In this document: positions 45,945-57,730 of the stretch, piece by piece
Numbering within the stretch: position 1 is the first letter of the stretch
Layout: the number at the start of each line of letters is the position of its first letter
Assembly (NCBI GenBank): GCA_036346395.1
Contig: CM070599.1
Coordinates: 18,095,232-18,159,231, forward strand
Direction of reading: 5' to 3'
DNA length: 64,000 nt
From: Hsuehochloa calcarea
Taxonomy: Eukaryota; Streptophyta; Magnoliopsida; Poales; Poaceae
The notes under the pieces: generated by a model
Database searches by the model: none
What the model was told of the DNA's origin: nothing
What the model saw: the letters and a program-made list of their open reading frames with translations, nothing else
Translations under genes and position numbers: made by a program

Positions 45945-46456
45945 GGGAGCATATCTAGTGCTAATGGGTAATTGAGTGCTAAGGTGCTAATGGCAATCTT
46001 GACCGTTGGATCATGCAGTGTGTTTAATGCAGAGATTGGTGGTGGGAGTATGCAAAGAGTTTAATGCAAACGCATTAATGAAGGCGCATTGGAGGTGGGA
46101 GTATGCAGGGTGATTAAATAGTTTGGAGGTGGGAGCTCTATTAATCTTGGCTGTTCAATCATATATATAGGGAATATATTTAGTGCTAATGGGTAATTGA
46201 GTTCTAAGGTGTTAATAACAATCTTGACCGTTGGATCTGGATTGAACAATCAAGATTAATAGGGCTCCCACCTCTAAATTATTTAATCACCCTACATACT
46301 CCCACCTCCAATGCGCCTTCATTAATGTGTCTGCATTAAACACCCTGCATGCTCCCACCACCAATGCTCTGCATTAAACACCATATATGATCAAACGGTC
46401 AAGATTGTCATTAGCACCTTACCACTAAATTACCTATTAGCACTAGATATGTTCCC
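45945..46456. mobile_element. Head-to-head MITE pair
   Basis: A complete MITE at 46170-46456 (287 bp) has 65-bp inverted ends (GGGAATATATTTAGTGCTAA and the reverse of TAGCACTAGATATGTTCCC) and is flanked by ATATATATA on both sides, a possible 9-bp duplication that the TA-rich target makes ambiguous. Just before it, 45945-46160 is a second copy in the opposite orientation without its other terminus. Together they form a hairpin with arms of about 215 bases. No coding capacity. Confidence 0.75.
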
Positions 46457-46755
46457 ATATATATATATAATCGGTTTTAAAAGCGCAAGCAAACCGTCTA
46501 TGATACATTAGCCATCATAGACGGTTTCATTTACAAACCGTATGTGATACATAAGCTATCATAGACAGGTTTATCTACAAACTATATGTGATAGTTAACT
46601 ATCACAGATGGTTCTGAGTCAATAATCGTCTATGATAGTCTTCATCACAGAAGGATTGAAAACCGTCTATGATGACATTATGTTATTACTGACCCATAAA
46701 CTTAGACGGCTCACGAAACTGTCTGTGATAACGTTTTTGAACTGTCTGTAAAGAT

Positions 46756-47790
46756 ATGGCAATGACTTGGCAACTCAAACAAATAAAAATTCCTTATGTA
46801 CTAGTGTCTTCTTCCTCCTATCTCCTTCCCCCCTCTCTTCATCTACCTCAGCACCCGGTCCACCACACCCTCGCCTCCATCCGCTACACTATCCATCCCC
46901 ATCCCCACACCCAAATCTCCACCCTCCCCATTTGTCTCCATCCTGCTTCTCTCTCTCTCTCTCTCTACCCCAACACTAGTGCTGCACTCATGAATTTCTC
47001 AATTTGGTGGTCACAGGGAGGGAGGTGACGGAGCCAATGGATCGTAGGGGTTTCTCACCATTAATGGAGATGCTGTCGGGGCTTGTTCGTCGTGGCCCTC
47101 TGCAGGTGACGGGATCGGACGGACGGGCACAATTCATAGCCAAATCAGCTGCTCAACTCTGGCACGAAAGGCCTTCGTCTCCCTTTGTGGTGGCTACTAA
47201 GCCGTCGTGCCGTACCTCTGTTTGGTTGGGTTTCTTCCTTGACACTCACGACATTTTGTGTCCTATGCCTCTTTAATCATTTCCCCTAACTCAATTTTGG
47301 TTGCATTACAGCGCTTTGCCGTAATCGTGTCATCTTCTTTGCCTCTGGTCGCCATCGCAATTGCAACATCGTCCTTGTGCATGTTAACTATGGCTCGGCC
47401 ATCCCCCTCAGAGTCATCCTGCTGGTTTTGCTACACAACGACCCTACCACAATCGCCAAGCACGACACAACACTGTTTAGCATTGGAATCATTACTCCCT
47501 GGAACGCCTCAGCCACGGACAAGCCAATACTTGCGAACATCGCCCCGCCGTGGTCGAGGATGAGTATGTACGCGCCTAGTGGCTGCCACCCGTGAGCTGA
47601 GCTCAACCTAGTCGGCTCGAGCTTGATAAAGAGAGACGAGAGGCAGGGGAGGAGGAAGGAGATATGTGTATGACACGTGGGTTAACACAATTTATTTATT
47701 GTTGTGTGAATTGAGTGTTGTTGACTTTGTTGTATTCGTATCGATGTTTATATGGGTGCCACGTCAATCAAAACCAATATAGTTTCAGGG
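46756..47790. other. Unassigned interior of the MULE-like region
   Basis: A CT-rich stretch (46800-46975) with a (CT)n run is followed by GC-balanced DNA with open frames on both strands, including 90 codons at 47004-47276 and 72 codons on the minus strand (47606-47388). Base composition is gene-like and position inside a MULE suggests captured DNA, but I recognise no protein, so I call no gene. Confidence 0.3.
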
Positions 47791-48059
47791 TAAAGATGTG
47801 TTTTAGACTGATTTTGAGAGTTTGAGTGTGAAAGTAAATAGTTTTAGAGTCGTGGGTTGATAAATGTACTTGAGCCATAGTTGGAAGTTCAAAAGTGGAC
47901 TTTTTTCTTATTAAAAAACTGATATGAGAATTCCCAACAACCAATATACATTCAGCTAGTCTTCCCCAAACTCAAAACTTCTGATTCCAAATTTAATTCA
48001 ATTGCAGTCTATACCCCAATAAACCTATAGACCTTAAAATATTAGGTAAATTTCAGAAA

Positions 48060-48840
48060 ACTACACACATGTATTTAGGAAAAGGGAAATTAGGTTGGTA
48101 GCACTCCATTCGCACGATTTTACACAAATAACATTGAATTCGCACTCAACTGCCAAATGGCACTGTGAACACTGTCATGGGTAAAAATGACATTTTTACC
48201 CATGTACAATCATGGAGATCACCACCAACAATTTTAACAATGAGACCTTAGACCACCGAAGCCTCATTTCTATAGCCTCATCAAAATTCGCCGCAGCCAA
48301 TCCACCCCAACCCAAATTGGTTGTGGCACTGCCATCACCATGCCCCAATAGACCATTCGACGCACTTCTTTTCCTCTCCGACATTATCACATCGCCCTGC
48401 AGGTTGCTGCGAGCCGCCGTAAGGTGTGACATCAATGTCGCCAAACTGAATTCAACCACCTCTGCCAAATCTATTTCTACAACACACTCCTCTTGGCATG
48501 CTGATGCCTCCAAGCTAATTCGGCTGGAGGGACACCAAAGTCGTCACCTAATTTTGTCAATTGTCCGCCGGAGTAATGTCAGCGTAATAGCTTTCTTCCC
48601 CGGCTCACCACCAGCCAACTTCGCCCAATAAACTGCCACTAGCAACTACTCCTTCCCTGGAACATGTTGTGTGCGCGCCTCCTTCATCGAATCATTGTGC
48701 CGCCGTAGCGAGCAAAACACTATCCATTTCAATGTTTTTTTTTGTCTAAAATCGTGTGAACGGAGGCTCCCAATGAGGCTCCCAATTTTCTACTGCTGCT
48801 GACCTAATTTTCTCTTTTGGAAAATCTATCCAGCGACTAA
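48060..48840. mobile_element. Small MULE-like non-autonomous element
   Basis: Left end ...GGAAAAGGGAAATTAGGTTG through CATTCGCACGATTTTACAC is mirrored at the right end as GTCTAAAATCGTGTGAACGG through GACCTAATTTTCTCTTTTGG. The interior is GC-richer and open on both strands (139 codons plus, 105 codons minus) without a known domain. A 23-base palindrome GGGTAAAAATGACATTTTTA (then CCC) lies at 48179. Exact ends and target duplication are not resolved. Confidence 0.4.
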
Positions 48841-49208
48841 AGATTTAAGAATTGATTTCCCAAAGCTACATATGTTAGCCCAATTTATCGCGTTAAGCTG
48901 CATGCCATCACGTAGTACAGAACCTAACATCTCTGCCCCGCCGTTCAGCCTCACATACTTTCCAGGCTCCGAATTATATCAATTCGCAATCGAGAAACCA
49001 GTTCTAAGACACCAGTGACAGTGAGAGGAGCATATCACGATGGATAAATAACCTAGTAAACACCTCAAAGTCTCGAAACAGTGACGTCAATTAGCTTCAC
49101 TCATCAAGAAACTTCAATCTATAGAAGATATTTGCTTTGCTTTGCTTTGTTGACAAATTTATCCCACGAAAGCCATACCAATTTTGGCTGGCAAAATAAT
49201 GTTAAAAA
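48841..49208. other. Unassigned flank of the nested copia element
   Basis: No frame or repeat recognised. It ends in TTAAAAA, the probable AAAAA target of the copia insertion. Confidence 0.4.
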
Positions 49209-49476
49209 TGTTGGGAAACTATGGGCTCGGCCCAGTAGCCGGTCCATGTATGGGCGCTCCATCTTAAACATTAGCAGGGCTAGTAGGCTATATAAAGGGA
49301 ACACCCCCAACCATTGTAACACAGTTTTGAGAAGAGCAATAAAGAGAAGTCCGAAGTCCCCTCGTATCTATGTATTCATGTACTATTCTATTCTTACGTT
49401 CTTGCATTGTTCTTACGATTATACACTTGTCTACGAGGTAATTGCTCGGACTGGATTCGCCAGCGATGGTTCCTCA
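49209..49476 (+). repeat. 5' LTR of the old copia element
   Basis: Begins TGTTGGGAAACTATGGGCTC and ends GGTTCCTCA. TATATAAA at 49289-49296 is its TATA box. It matches 62984-63251 over its whole length with clear divergence, indicating an old insertion. Confidence 0.92.
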
Positions 49477-49495
49477 ACACGTTATCAACACGATC
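49477..49495 (+). other. Primer-binding region
   Basis: ACACGTTATCAACACGATC directly follows the LTR. Similar TTATCANCACGA motifs occupy this place in many short-LTR plant copia elements; I do not assign a tRNA. Confidence 0.5.
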
Positions 49496-50987
49496 GACAC
49501 TCCTCGGATCGAAAAGGTAACCATCGAAAAACGACACTTGTAAATTGAATTGTATTTTCTAGATCGCTTTCAATTCTGCAAATTTGCTTTCTAGATTGGT
49601 TTTCTACAGTGCAAATCCGCTCTAATCTACCGCGAGACGACATAAAGTCGCCGGCACAATACTAATTGATAGATTGCATGAAAGAGTAGATGTCGATTGT
49701 ACCGTAGATTGAAAGTTGTGAATCCGTTCTAACCTACCGCGAGCCAAACCGGTCGGTGGTTGCATGAAAGAACCAATGTTGATTGCACTATATTGTATTG
49801 CATTACATGAACAGTAACTCAAAAAAATTGCCCCACGGTGCGCCGGTTGCGCGCATGCACCACTGGCACCAACCCCTCCTAAGCCCACTCGCCGATGGCC
49901 GTCAGCTCCCATGCGCCAAGCAGCGCACCACGAGCCCGTAGCCGCACTGCCGCCTCCGCATGGCCGTCATACTTGAAGCCGCGCGACCGCTATCGTGCAA
50001 GAAGCCGCTGCCGCACTGGGCGCCTCGGCGTGTACCTCCCGACACAGTAGGCCATCGCCTCCCATTGACGACGCCACCACCGGCTTGAAGCCGCACGACG
50101 CCACCACTGCCTGAAGCAAAAGAAGAAAAGGGGGAGGAGGTTGAATGGCATCGGCACCATACGGGACCCGCTCGCGCCCGTAGCGCGACGTCGGCCCCCA
50201 CGTTTTGAGCCGCCCCTTCGCACCGGAGCTGCTTGCCCACGTGAAGACGCTGCCGAGCCGGCCGCCGCCGCGCCCCATGGCCGCCACCTCGCGACTAGGC
50301 GGTAGCCGAAGACCGCGTCGCCTCGCCGCACTCGGCCAATGCCGCTGCTCCCCACCCATGGTAGCCAGCAGCTGGCCACCCCTTTTTGCGCTCATAGCGT
50401 CGCCGCCACTAGGTGTACGGGGGTAGGGAACCCTACCCCACGTACTTGAGCCGGCTGGGTGGGCTGGTTTTGGGCCGGGAGGATGGGCTGTGGAATTGGC
50501 CCAGCCGGCCGGGTAAAAAATCGGAAAAAAAACAACAGGAAGGGGCGGTGGAAGGAAATTTGCAAATAAAACCCTCGACATTCTGAAAATTATGAGAAAG
50601 TTTTGCGAATAATGAATTTTTGCGAAAAAACCCCTCGGAAATTCTAAAAATTACGCACAAATTTTTTCTCTATACTGAAATTTCACATTTTAACCTCTAG
50701 AGATTGCAGAATACACTGAGAAGCCTTTTTTTCCAGAGAAAAGGGCATCGAGAATCCAAATTTTTGCATATTTTGAACTTTTGGAGCATGTTTAGCTTTG
50801 TTATTGTTTTTTTATATGCAATTTATTTACTGTTTTTGATTATCTGTGATTGTTTATATTGCTTTTAATCATTGAAAATAGCAGTAAATCATGAAAAATG
50901 CATAGAAAACTACAGGAACATTATGAGAATTTTTGCAACCATTTTATGCAAATTACTAGCGGTAATCTTATGCACCTTTTGCATGAA
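49496..50987 (+). other. Leader of the old copia element
   Basis: A 1.5 kb leader, AT-rich at both ends with a GC-rich middle (49820-50480). Long minus-strand open frames in the middle (204 codons, 50581-49967) have alternative overlapping frames and no motif, so they reflect base composition. An imperfect direct repeat of about 60 bases (TCTAAC/TCTACCGCGA...GCATGAAAGA, 49621-49690 and 49728-49775) is seen. Confidence 0.5.
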
Positions 50988-53900
50988 TATACAAATGACT
51001 GGCATTACAAACCGAGAGTTCGAAGAGCTAGCCCAGCATGGTCAGAATTACTTAAATTAGGCATCAGATGTCGAGATCGTACTTGGAACTAAGAAGCTTC
51101 GTGCTGCTATCGGAGTTGGCACCTCGAATGATGTCACTCCAACTACTGAGGAGAATGATGAAGCACTTCATTTCCTCCAACATCATCTCTGTCTAATGCT
51201 CAAAAATGAGTATATAGCAGAGAAGAGTGCACTAGCATTATGGACCGCACTAAAGAAGCGGTTCGAGAAGCGGAAGTACACAATCCTTCCTCGGGCAGAG
51301 AAGGATTGGAACCGACTACGTTTTGCGGACTACAAGACCATGGGGGAGTACAACTCTACATGGCACAGGATTTGTACAAGTCTTCCACTATATGGTAAGG
51401 TAACCACAGATGAGCAAAAGATTGAGAAAACCCTTTCTACCTTTCACCCAAATGCGGTGCAATACGCACGCAACTATCGTCAGGATGGGTACAAGGAGTA
51501 TGACGAACTGATTGACATCATGCAAGTTGCAAAAGCTCAAGATGAAGTTCTCATAAAGAATTACATCTCACAGTCGCCTAGTAGCAAAGTTGGCCATGAA
51601 GTCAACACAATTAGCAACAAGGTGAGGAAGCCTCACTCCAAAGAATGAGGTAAGACGGTAAGGTTATGGGACGCAACACCAAGAAGAATGCTCAAGCCAA
51701 GAAGGGCGAACAAAAGAAGCGCGACAAGAAGCCCTATGGTTAGTAGGACCAAAGTTGCTACTAATGTGTCACTTGGGGACATTGATCATGAGTTTGTCGT
51801 GAGTCGCAGCACGTGATTGATGCCTTCAAGGCTAAGAAGAAGTGCAAAGGACAACATGAGGCACACCTCGCCATTGCAGGCACAGAGGATCTACAGTCAT
51901 GGGTTGCACCTATGGATGTTGATAGCCAAGTAGTAGCCCCCATCACACCTTCTTTGGACAATTCAGCAGCAACAGCTGTAGTTGCTGAAGAAAAGAAGAT
52001 GGACATGGAGTAGATTTAGGCAGAAGTTTCTTCATAATTTGCTGGTTCGATCTAGTGCACGCATTGCACTTAGATTTATAGTCATTTGCAGTTTATGGTT
52101 GTAATAGAACATTGAACTTTTTGAATAATGGTTGTAAGCTCTAGGAGAGCAAAGCAATACATTCTTATGATGAGTCCTACAAGACTTTTTCTCGTATTAA
52201 TAATAGCAAGTTATATTCTGTTTTGAAGTATTTTATTTATATATGTGGATTGCTTCCTACCCCATATTAATAAATACTTTATATATTAGAATGTGTGTGG
52301 CACCCTATGGAGGAAGTATGCTTAGCAGATAGCGGCACAACGAATACCATATTAAGAGAGATAAAAATTTCCAGTCAATCAACAAGAATGCTGGTAGTCT
52401 TACGACAATCGTAGGCAGTGATACTTGTATAATAGGCTTAGGAGGAGCTACAATTATACTCCCGATGGGCACAATATTGGTCATTGAAGAAGCCTTGTTG
52501 TACCGAGAATCAACTAGGACTCTCTTAATTTAAAGATATTCGCGCTAATGGTCTCCACGTATAGACTGAAGAAAAGTATAATAAGGAATACCTACTCATT
52601 ACAAAGAGCGAAGAAAATAGAAAAATGGTGTTAGAAAGACTTCCTTCATATCAATCTGGGCTATACTACACTCACATTAAAGCACTGGCAGCCTATACTG
52701 TCCTGAAAATAACTTTTAGAAGCTCTAAACTTTTATATCTCTGGCTTGATAGATTAGGCAACACCTGTCTTAGAATGATGAGAAATATAATTACTAGTTC
52801 TCAAGGACATAATGTCAATGTGAAGGATTTAACGAATCAGGAAGATTTTGTGTGCCCCGCATGTGCCACCGGGAAACTGATTACTAGACCCTCTACTCTG
52901 AACGTAAAGGATGAAATCCTTGCATTCCTAGACCATATCCAGGGAGACATTTGCGGTCCTATACAGCCTCTGTCAGGGCCTTTTAGGTACTTTATGGTGC
53001 TGATCGATGCTTACTCGAGATTGTCGCATGTATGCTTATTGTCTACGAGAAACCATGCTTTTGCAAAGCTGATCTCGCAGATAATTAAAATTAAGAATAA
53101 TTTCTCTTATCATCATGTGAAGTCCATCATAATGGACAACGTCGGAGAATTTACTTCAAAGACATTTGATGATTATTGTATGGCAATGGGAATTACCATT
53201 AAGCATTACGTAGCACATGTCCACACTCAGAATGGACTAGCAGAGACATTAATTAAAAGAATTAAATTTTTTGCCCGACCGCTGTTACAGAATTTTAATT
53301 TACCAACTACATGTTGGGGACATGCAGTCCTACATGCAGCAACTCTCATCAATTTTTGACCGTCAACATATAACATCCATTCACCTATGCAATTACCACA
53401 AGGGTCAGCACCGAAAATCTCTCATCTACGCAGGTTTGATTGCATGGTTTATGTACCTATACCACCACCGCAGCGAACTGCAATGGGCCCTCTTCAAAAC
53501 TCTGGGATATATGTTGGTTATGAGACACCATCCATAATCAGGTATCTGGACCCCATGACTAGTGATTTGCCTAGAGCCCGCTTTGCTGACAGCATATTTG
53601 ATGAGGATAGTTTCCCGACATTAGGGGGGAGGAAATCAACCCCTTGATGCAAAATATCAGGAAATAACGTGGCAAGCCACGGGAATCCATGCACATGAGC
53701 CGTTCACTAGTGAAGCAAATAGAGAAGTTCAGAAGATAATCGATTTGCAAGTATTAGCGAATCAACTGCCTAACCACTTTAGTGATTTGAAGAGTGTGAC
53801 CAAGTCGCATGTGCCTACACCCAATGCGCCAGAGAGGATTGAAATACCAAAGAAAATTGAAGGTATCCCTAATCGCACCCAGAGGCCTCAGAATAAAAGA

Positions 53901-54486
53901 ACGAGAACTCCAGCCCCTCGAATCCCAAGTAACCAGGGACGTCTGGCGAAAAAGGATAAGAAGGACTTGACACAGTCAATCACTGAAGTTCCCCACAACC
54001 AGAAGGGGAGCCAGATGAGACCTGGCACCAGTGTGGAACATTCAGTAAAAGGCATACCGGATTTGAATATTCTTATGGTGGGAGACATCGGCATGGATGT
54101 GTGCGCACACATTGGAGCTGAAAAACTAAAGGGACTTACCCCCGCAATTGAAAGCAGTGGTGAGCAAGTAGAAGCATTAGAAGTATCGCCCCATGCAGAA
54201 ATAGCTATAAATTATGTGACCACAGGAGAATCTATGAATAGAACAACAGCCAATGTCAACATTTATTTTGCGAAGAAAATTGCCACAATTATCGATCTTG
54301 ATCTAGAGCCGGCATCGCTCGTTGAATGTAAGAAAAGATTAGATTGGAAGAAAGCAATAGAAGCAGAATTATTATCTCTGAATAAAAGAGAGGTATTTGG
54401 GCCTGTAAACCGTACACCTCCCCATGTGCACTGAGTAGGGCATAAATGAGATTTGTTCAAAAGATAAATGAAAACAATGAAGTTGT
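50988..54486 (+). pseudogene. Gag to reverse transcriptase start of the old copia element
   Basis: Gag begins NREFEELAQHGQNYLN, where the following Trp codon has become TAG, then ASDVEIVLG and a 150-codon open part (51196-51648) with ALWTALKKRFEKRK, LPRAEKDWNRLRFADYKTMG and EKTLSTFHPN, the UBN2 gag fold. The zinc knuckle near 51755 has lost residues to stops. Protease is near 52325 (CLADSGTTNTI). A 244-codon frame (52625-53359) holds CPACATGKLITRPS and the integrase core: first Asp in DHIQGDICGPIQP/VLIDAYSR, second in IIMDNVGEF, Glu in NGLAETLIKR. The C-terminal integrase and linker follow, and reverse transcriptase starts with LVECKKRLDWKKAIEAELLS and VFGPVNRTPPHVH before the BARE-like insertion. 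Confidence 0.9.
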
Positions 54487-57400
54487 TGTTGGAAATATGC
54501 CCTAGAGGCAATCATAAAGATAATTATATTTCATTATGTTCATAATATTGGATAATATGTTATCATGTTCCTCGAATGAATCATCAGTTTTCTAGATCAA
54601 TGAGTATGTGACTTGTTGGTGAAACTCTTTAACTTATATGATGTCGTTCTAAATGTAACACTGGTTGGATGTCACTCGTTGGAACACCAATGACTCTACG
54701 ACCAGCACATATATTGATTGATGACCATGTTTCACCAGTCATGGATATAGGGATATCGAATCAACAATGTGAGCACATGTCAGAGAACATGGGGTTGGAT
54801 AGACCTACCTTGAGACATTATTGAGATTGTTATGATTCTATGTGTCATTAGTTGGTCTCAAGTAATGATGATGTATAAATCCTTAGACCTGAGATCAGCA
54901 TGGTTTCCTACATGTGTAATAGCACTCTTAGGAGTTGCCAACTGCTACTCATAACTGGGTAGTTATAAAGGTAGCTTTCAGGTGTGCTATGAAAACATGT
55001 GAAGGGATGTGACTAGTCAGATATGGGATTTGCCCCTCCTAACATAACAAGAGAGATGTCTCTGGGCCCCTCGTTGTGGTCGAATAAAGAAAGTGCATGG
55101 CCATACCACTAGTGGTCGAAGTGTCGACCATATGAAGTTATCCGACAGTCGATCGAGAAAGTACTGAATAGTCCATGGATGACACAACATTTCACCTGGA
55201 GTTCAACTAGATATCGTGAGGCAAAGGGAGAATACATGAAAAGGTCTTTCAGTTCGATCAGATACGAATTAGTCGTATGGAGATATGAGCCGGTCGTAGG
55301 CTGTTGAATATGGTGACTAAGTGGTCGAAACTTAGTCATAAGGAGTTACGAATTGGTCGATACCAAATATGAACTGGTCGTATAAAGATACGAGCTGGTC
55401 ATTAGTGATATGGACCTGGTTGTAGATCATATTACATTAAGATTTGTCTGATATATTCTATGTGTGTTGGGAAATCGTTTTGTGCTGCTAGGTATTGCTA
55501 ACGATTCGTGGTAGGAAAAGAGTTTTTGAGTCACGACCTATTACACATGAACCTATAGGGTCACACACTTAAAGGGCTAGGATTTATTTTGGATGGTGAT
55601 CCGAATTCATATAGGCAACGAGATCCTAATGGGCCTCGAGTTCGAGACACATCATGGATGCCTATTTATAGAGGGGAGGTGGCGTGGGGTTTAGATGATC
55701 TTTCGAAGTGTTGGAAATATGCCCTAGAGGCAATCATAGAGATGATGATATTTCATTATGTTCATGATTTTGATAATATGTTATCGGGTGTTCCTTGAAT
55801 GAATCATTTGTTATAGATCAATAAGTATGTGACTTGTTGGTGGAGCTCTTTAACTTATATGATGTCATTCTAAATGTATCCCTGGTCGGAGGTCACTGGT
55901 CGGAACACCAGTGACCCTATGACTATCACATGTATTGATTGATGACCTTGTTTCACTGGTCATGGATACAAGGATATCGAATCAATAATGTGAGCTCATG
56001 TTAGAGAACATAGGGCTGGATAGACCCATCATTGAGATACTATTGAGATTGTTATGAATTTTTGTGTCATAGTTGGTCTCAAGTAATGATGATGTATAAT
56101 CCTTAGACCTGAGATCAGCATGGTTCCCTACATGTATAATATCACTCTTAGGGGTTGCCAAACACTACTCGTAACTGGGTAGTTATAAAGGCAGCTTTCG
56201 GGTATGCTATGAAACATGCGGAGGGATGTGACTGGTCGAGATGGGATTTGCCCCTCCTAACATAACAGGAGAGATGTCTCTAGGCCCCTCGTAGTGATCG
56301 GATAAAGAAAGTGCATGGCCATGCCACTATTGGTCGAAGTGTCGACCACATGAAGTTATCCGACACTCGATCGGGAAAGTTTTGAACAGTCCATGGATGA
56401 GACATGATCTCACCTGAAGTTCAACCAGACATCGTGAGGCAAATGGAGAATGCATGAGTAGGTCGCTTAGTTTGATCAGTTACAGACTAGTCGTATGGAG
56501 ATACGTGCTGGTCGTAGACTGGTCAAACGTAATCACAGAATGGTAAGGACCTGGTCGTATGGAGTTACGAACTAGTCGGGACCAAATACGATCCGGTCGA
56601 ATGGAGATACAAAATGATCGTAAGTGATGAGGACCTGATCATAGATCATATTACTTCAAGGTTCGTTTGATATATTCTATGTGCATTTGGGAATCGTTAT
56701 GTGCTGCTAGGCACCACTAACAACTAGTGGTCGAAAAAGAGTTTCCGAGTCATAACCGATTACACATGAACCTGTCGAGTCGCACACTTAAAGGGCTAGG
56801 ATCTATTTTTGGATGATGATCCAAATTCGTATAGGCCACGAATTCCTAATGGGCCTCAAGTTCGAGACCCATCATGGATGCCTATATAAAGAGGGGCGGT
56901 GGCATGGGGAGAAAGAGAGAGAGGATGATCTTTGGAAGAACTCCTGAAATCCTAATAACCACATCTTCTCAACCACGCTGCTGGTACTAGCACTCCAGCG
57001 CGTGGTCATCCTGCCGTGTACGTGTGGATACCTCAGAGGTGTTGTTGCAAAGCATCAGCACTAGGATGATCCGCAACTCGTGACGATCACCGGAGTCGGA
57101 GGAGAAGTCGCGCGGCGAGTATGACTACTCAGAGAAGCAGACGCGCGACGAGTGCGACCACTCGAAGGAGGAGACGCGTCGTGAGTACGACTACGACTGT
57201 ATCAACTCGTTACAACGACTCTACTTCCGCTACGAGTCGGCGCGTCTAGCGGTAATCTCGTGATCTTTTACTAGCAGTGGTTCCTTGGTTGCGCGGTAAA
57301 ATTTTTGTTTATGCTATCATAGTCTTGCCTCGTTCCCTTCACGAAGAACTCCTAAAACCATAATAGCCACGCCTTCCTCAACCACACCGCCGGTGCTAGC

Positions 57401-57716
57401 ACTCCAGCGCGTGGTGTCCCTGCCCCATACATGTGGATACCTTGGAGGTGTTGTTACGAAGCATCTGCACTAGGACGAGCCGCAACTTGTGACGATGATA
57501 GGAGTAGGAGGAGAATACACGCGGTGAGTATGACCACTCGGAGAAGAAGACGCGTCGCGAGTACGACTACGACTGCATCAACTGGCTACAACGACTCTAC
57601 TTCCGCCACGAGTCGGCGCGTCTAGTGGTAATCTCGTGATCTATTACTAGCGGAGGTTCCTTTGTTACGCAGTAGAATTTTATTTTGTGCTATCGTAGTC
57701 TTCCCGTGATCCTACA
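54487..57716 (+). repeat. BARE-like 5' LTR, interrupted
   Basis: Runs 54487-55708, then from 57347 (AACTCCTAAAACC) to CCTACA at 57716; about 1.59 kb without the insert. The right segment includes the CACTCCAGCGCGTGGT and GGTAATCTCGTGATC motifs shared with the inserted solo LTR. Confidence 0.92.
55709..57341 (+). mobile_element. BARE-like solo LTR inside a BARE-like LTR
   Basis: 1633 bp from TGTTGGAAATATGCCCTAGA to GTTCCCTTCA, flanked by CGAAG on both sides (55704-55708 and 57342-57346). TATATAAA at 56883-56890 is its TATA box. Same orientation and family as the LTR it sits in, with many scattered differences. Several GGTCGTA(T/A)-type short repeats occupy 56450-56640. Confidence 0.95.
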
Positions 57717-57717
57717 G

Positions 57718-57730
57718 TGGTATCAGAGCC
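57718..57730 (+). other. Primer binding site of the BARE-like element
   Basis: TGGTATCAGAGCC, an exact initiator-Met tRNA complement, one base after the LTR end. Confidence 0.95.

Larger units (their letters stand above)
44005..46755. mobile_element. CACTA element carrying a captured gene fragment
   Basis: Starts CACTACTACAAAAAGGCTAA. Inverted copies of ACAGACGGTT crowd 44035-44260, recur at 44990-45070 and again at 46455-46750. The 3' part matches the CACTA remnant at 16046-17226 but lacks its last 17 or so bases including CTGTAGTAGTG, so the true 3' terminus has decayed. No transposase is seen; the interior holds an F-box gene fragment and a MITE pair. The piece 44290-44980 has no coding signal and contains a local inverted repeat around GATCAGAAGTTACAC. 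Confidence 0.75.
42893..47910. mobile_element. Probable MULE-like element hosting other transposons
   Basis: Left end TTACAAAAAAGAACAAGTCC then ACTTTTAAACCTGAACTATC; right end, reverse-complemented, AAAAAAGTCCACTTTTGAAC then TTCCAACTAT. Similarity continues inward for roughly 100 bases on each side once the fold-back insertion is removed (GTTAAAACACAACATCAACT against TAAAACACATCTTTACC). Long inverted ends like these fit Mutator-like elements. A flanking 9-bp duplication was not identified, so the exact ends are open. Inside lie the fold-back element, the CACTA element with its F-box fragment and MITEs, and about 1 kb of unassigned DNA. Confidence 0.45.

Noticed and set aside
48212..48631. 139-codon plus-strand frame as a host gene
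   Set aside because: It sits between inverted transposon ends, the minus strand is also open, and no motif is seen.
49967..50581. 204-codon minus-strand frame as a gene
   Set aside because: It lies inside the leader of a copia element, overlaps other open frames, and has no recognisable motif.
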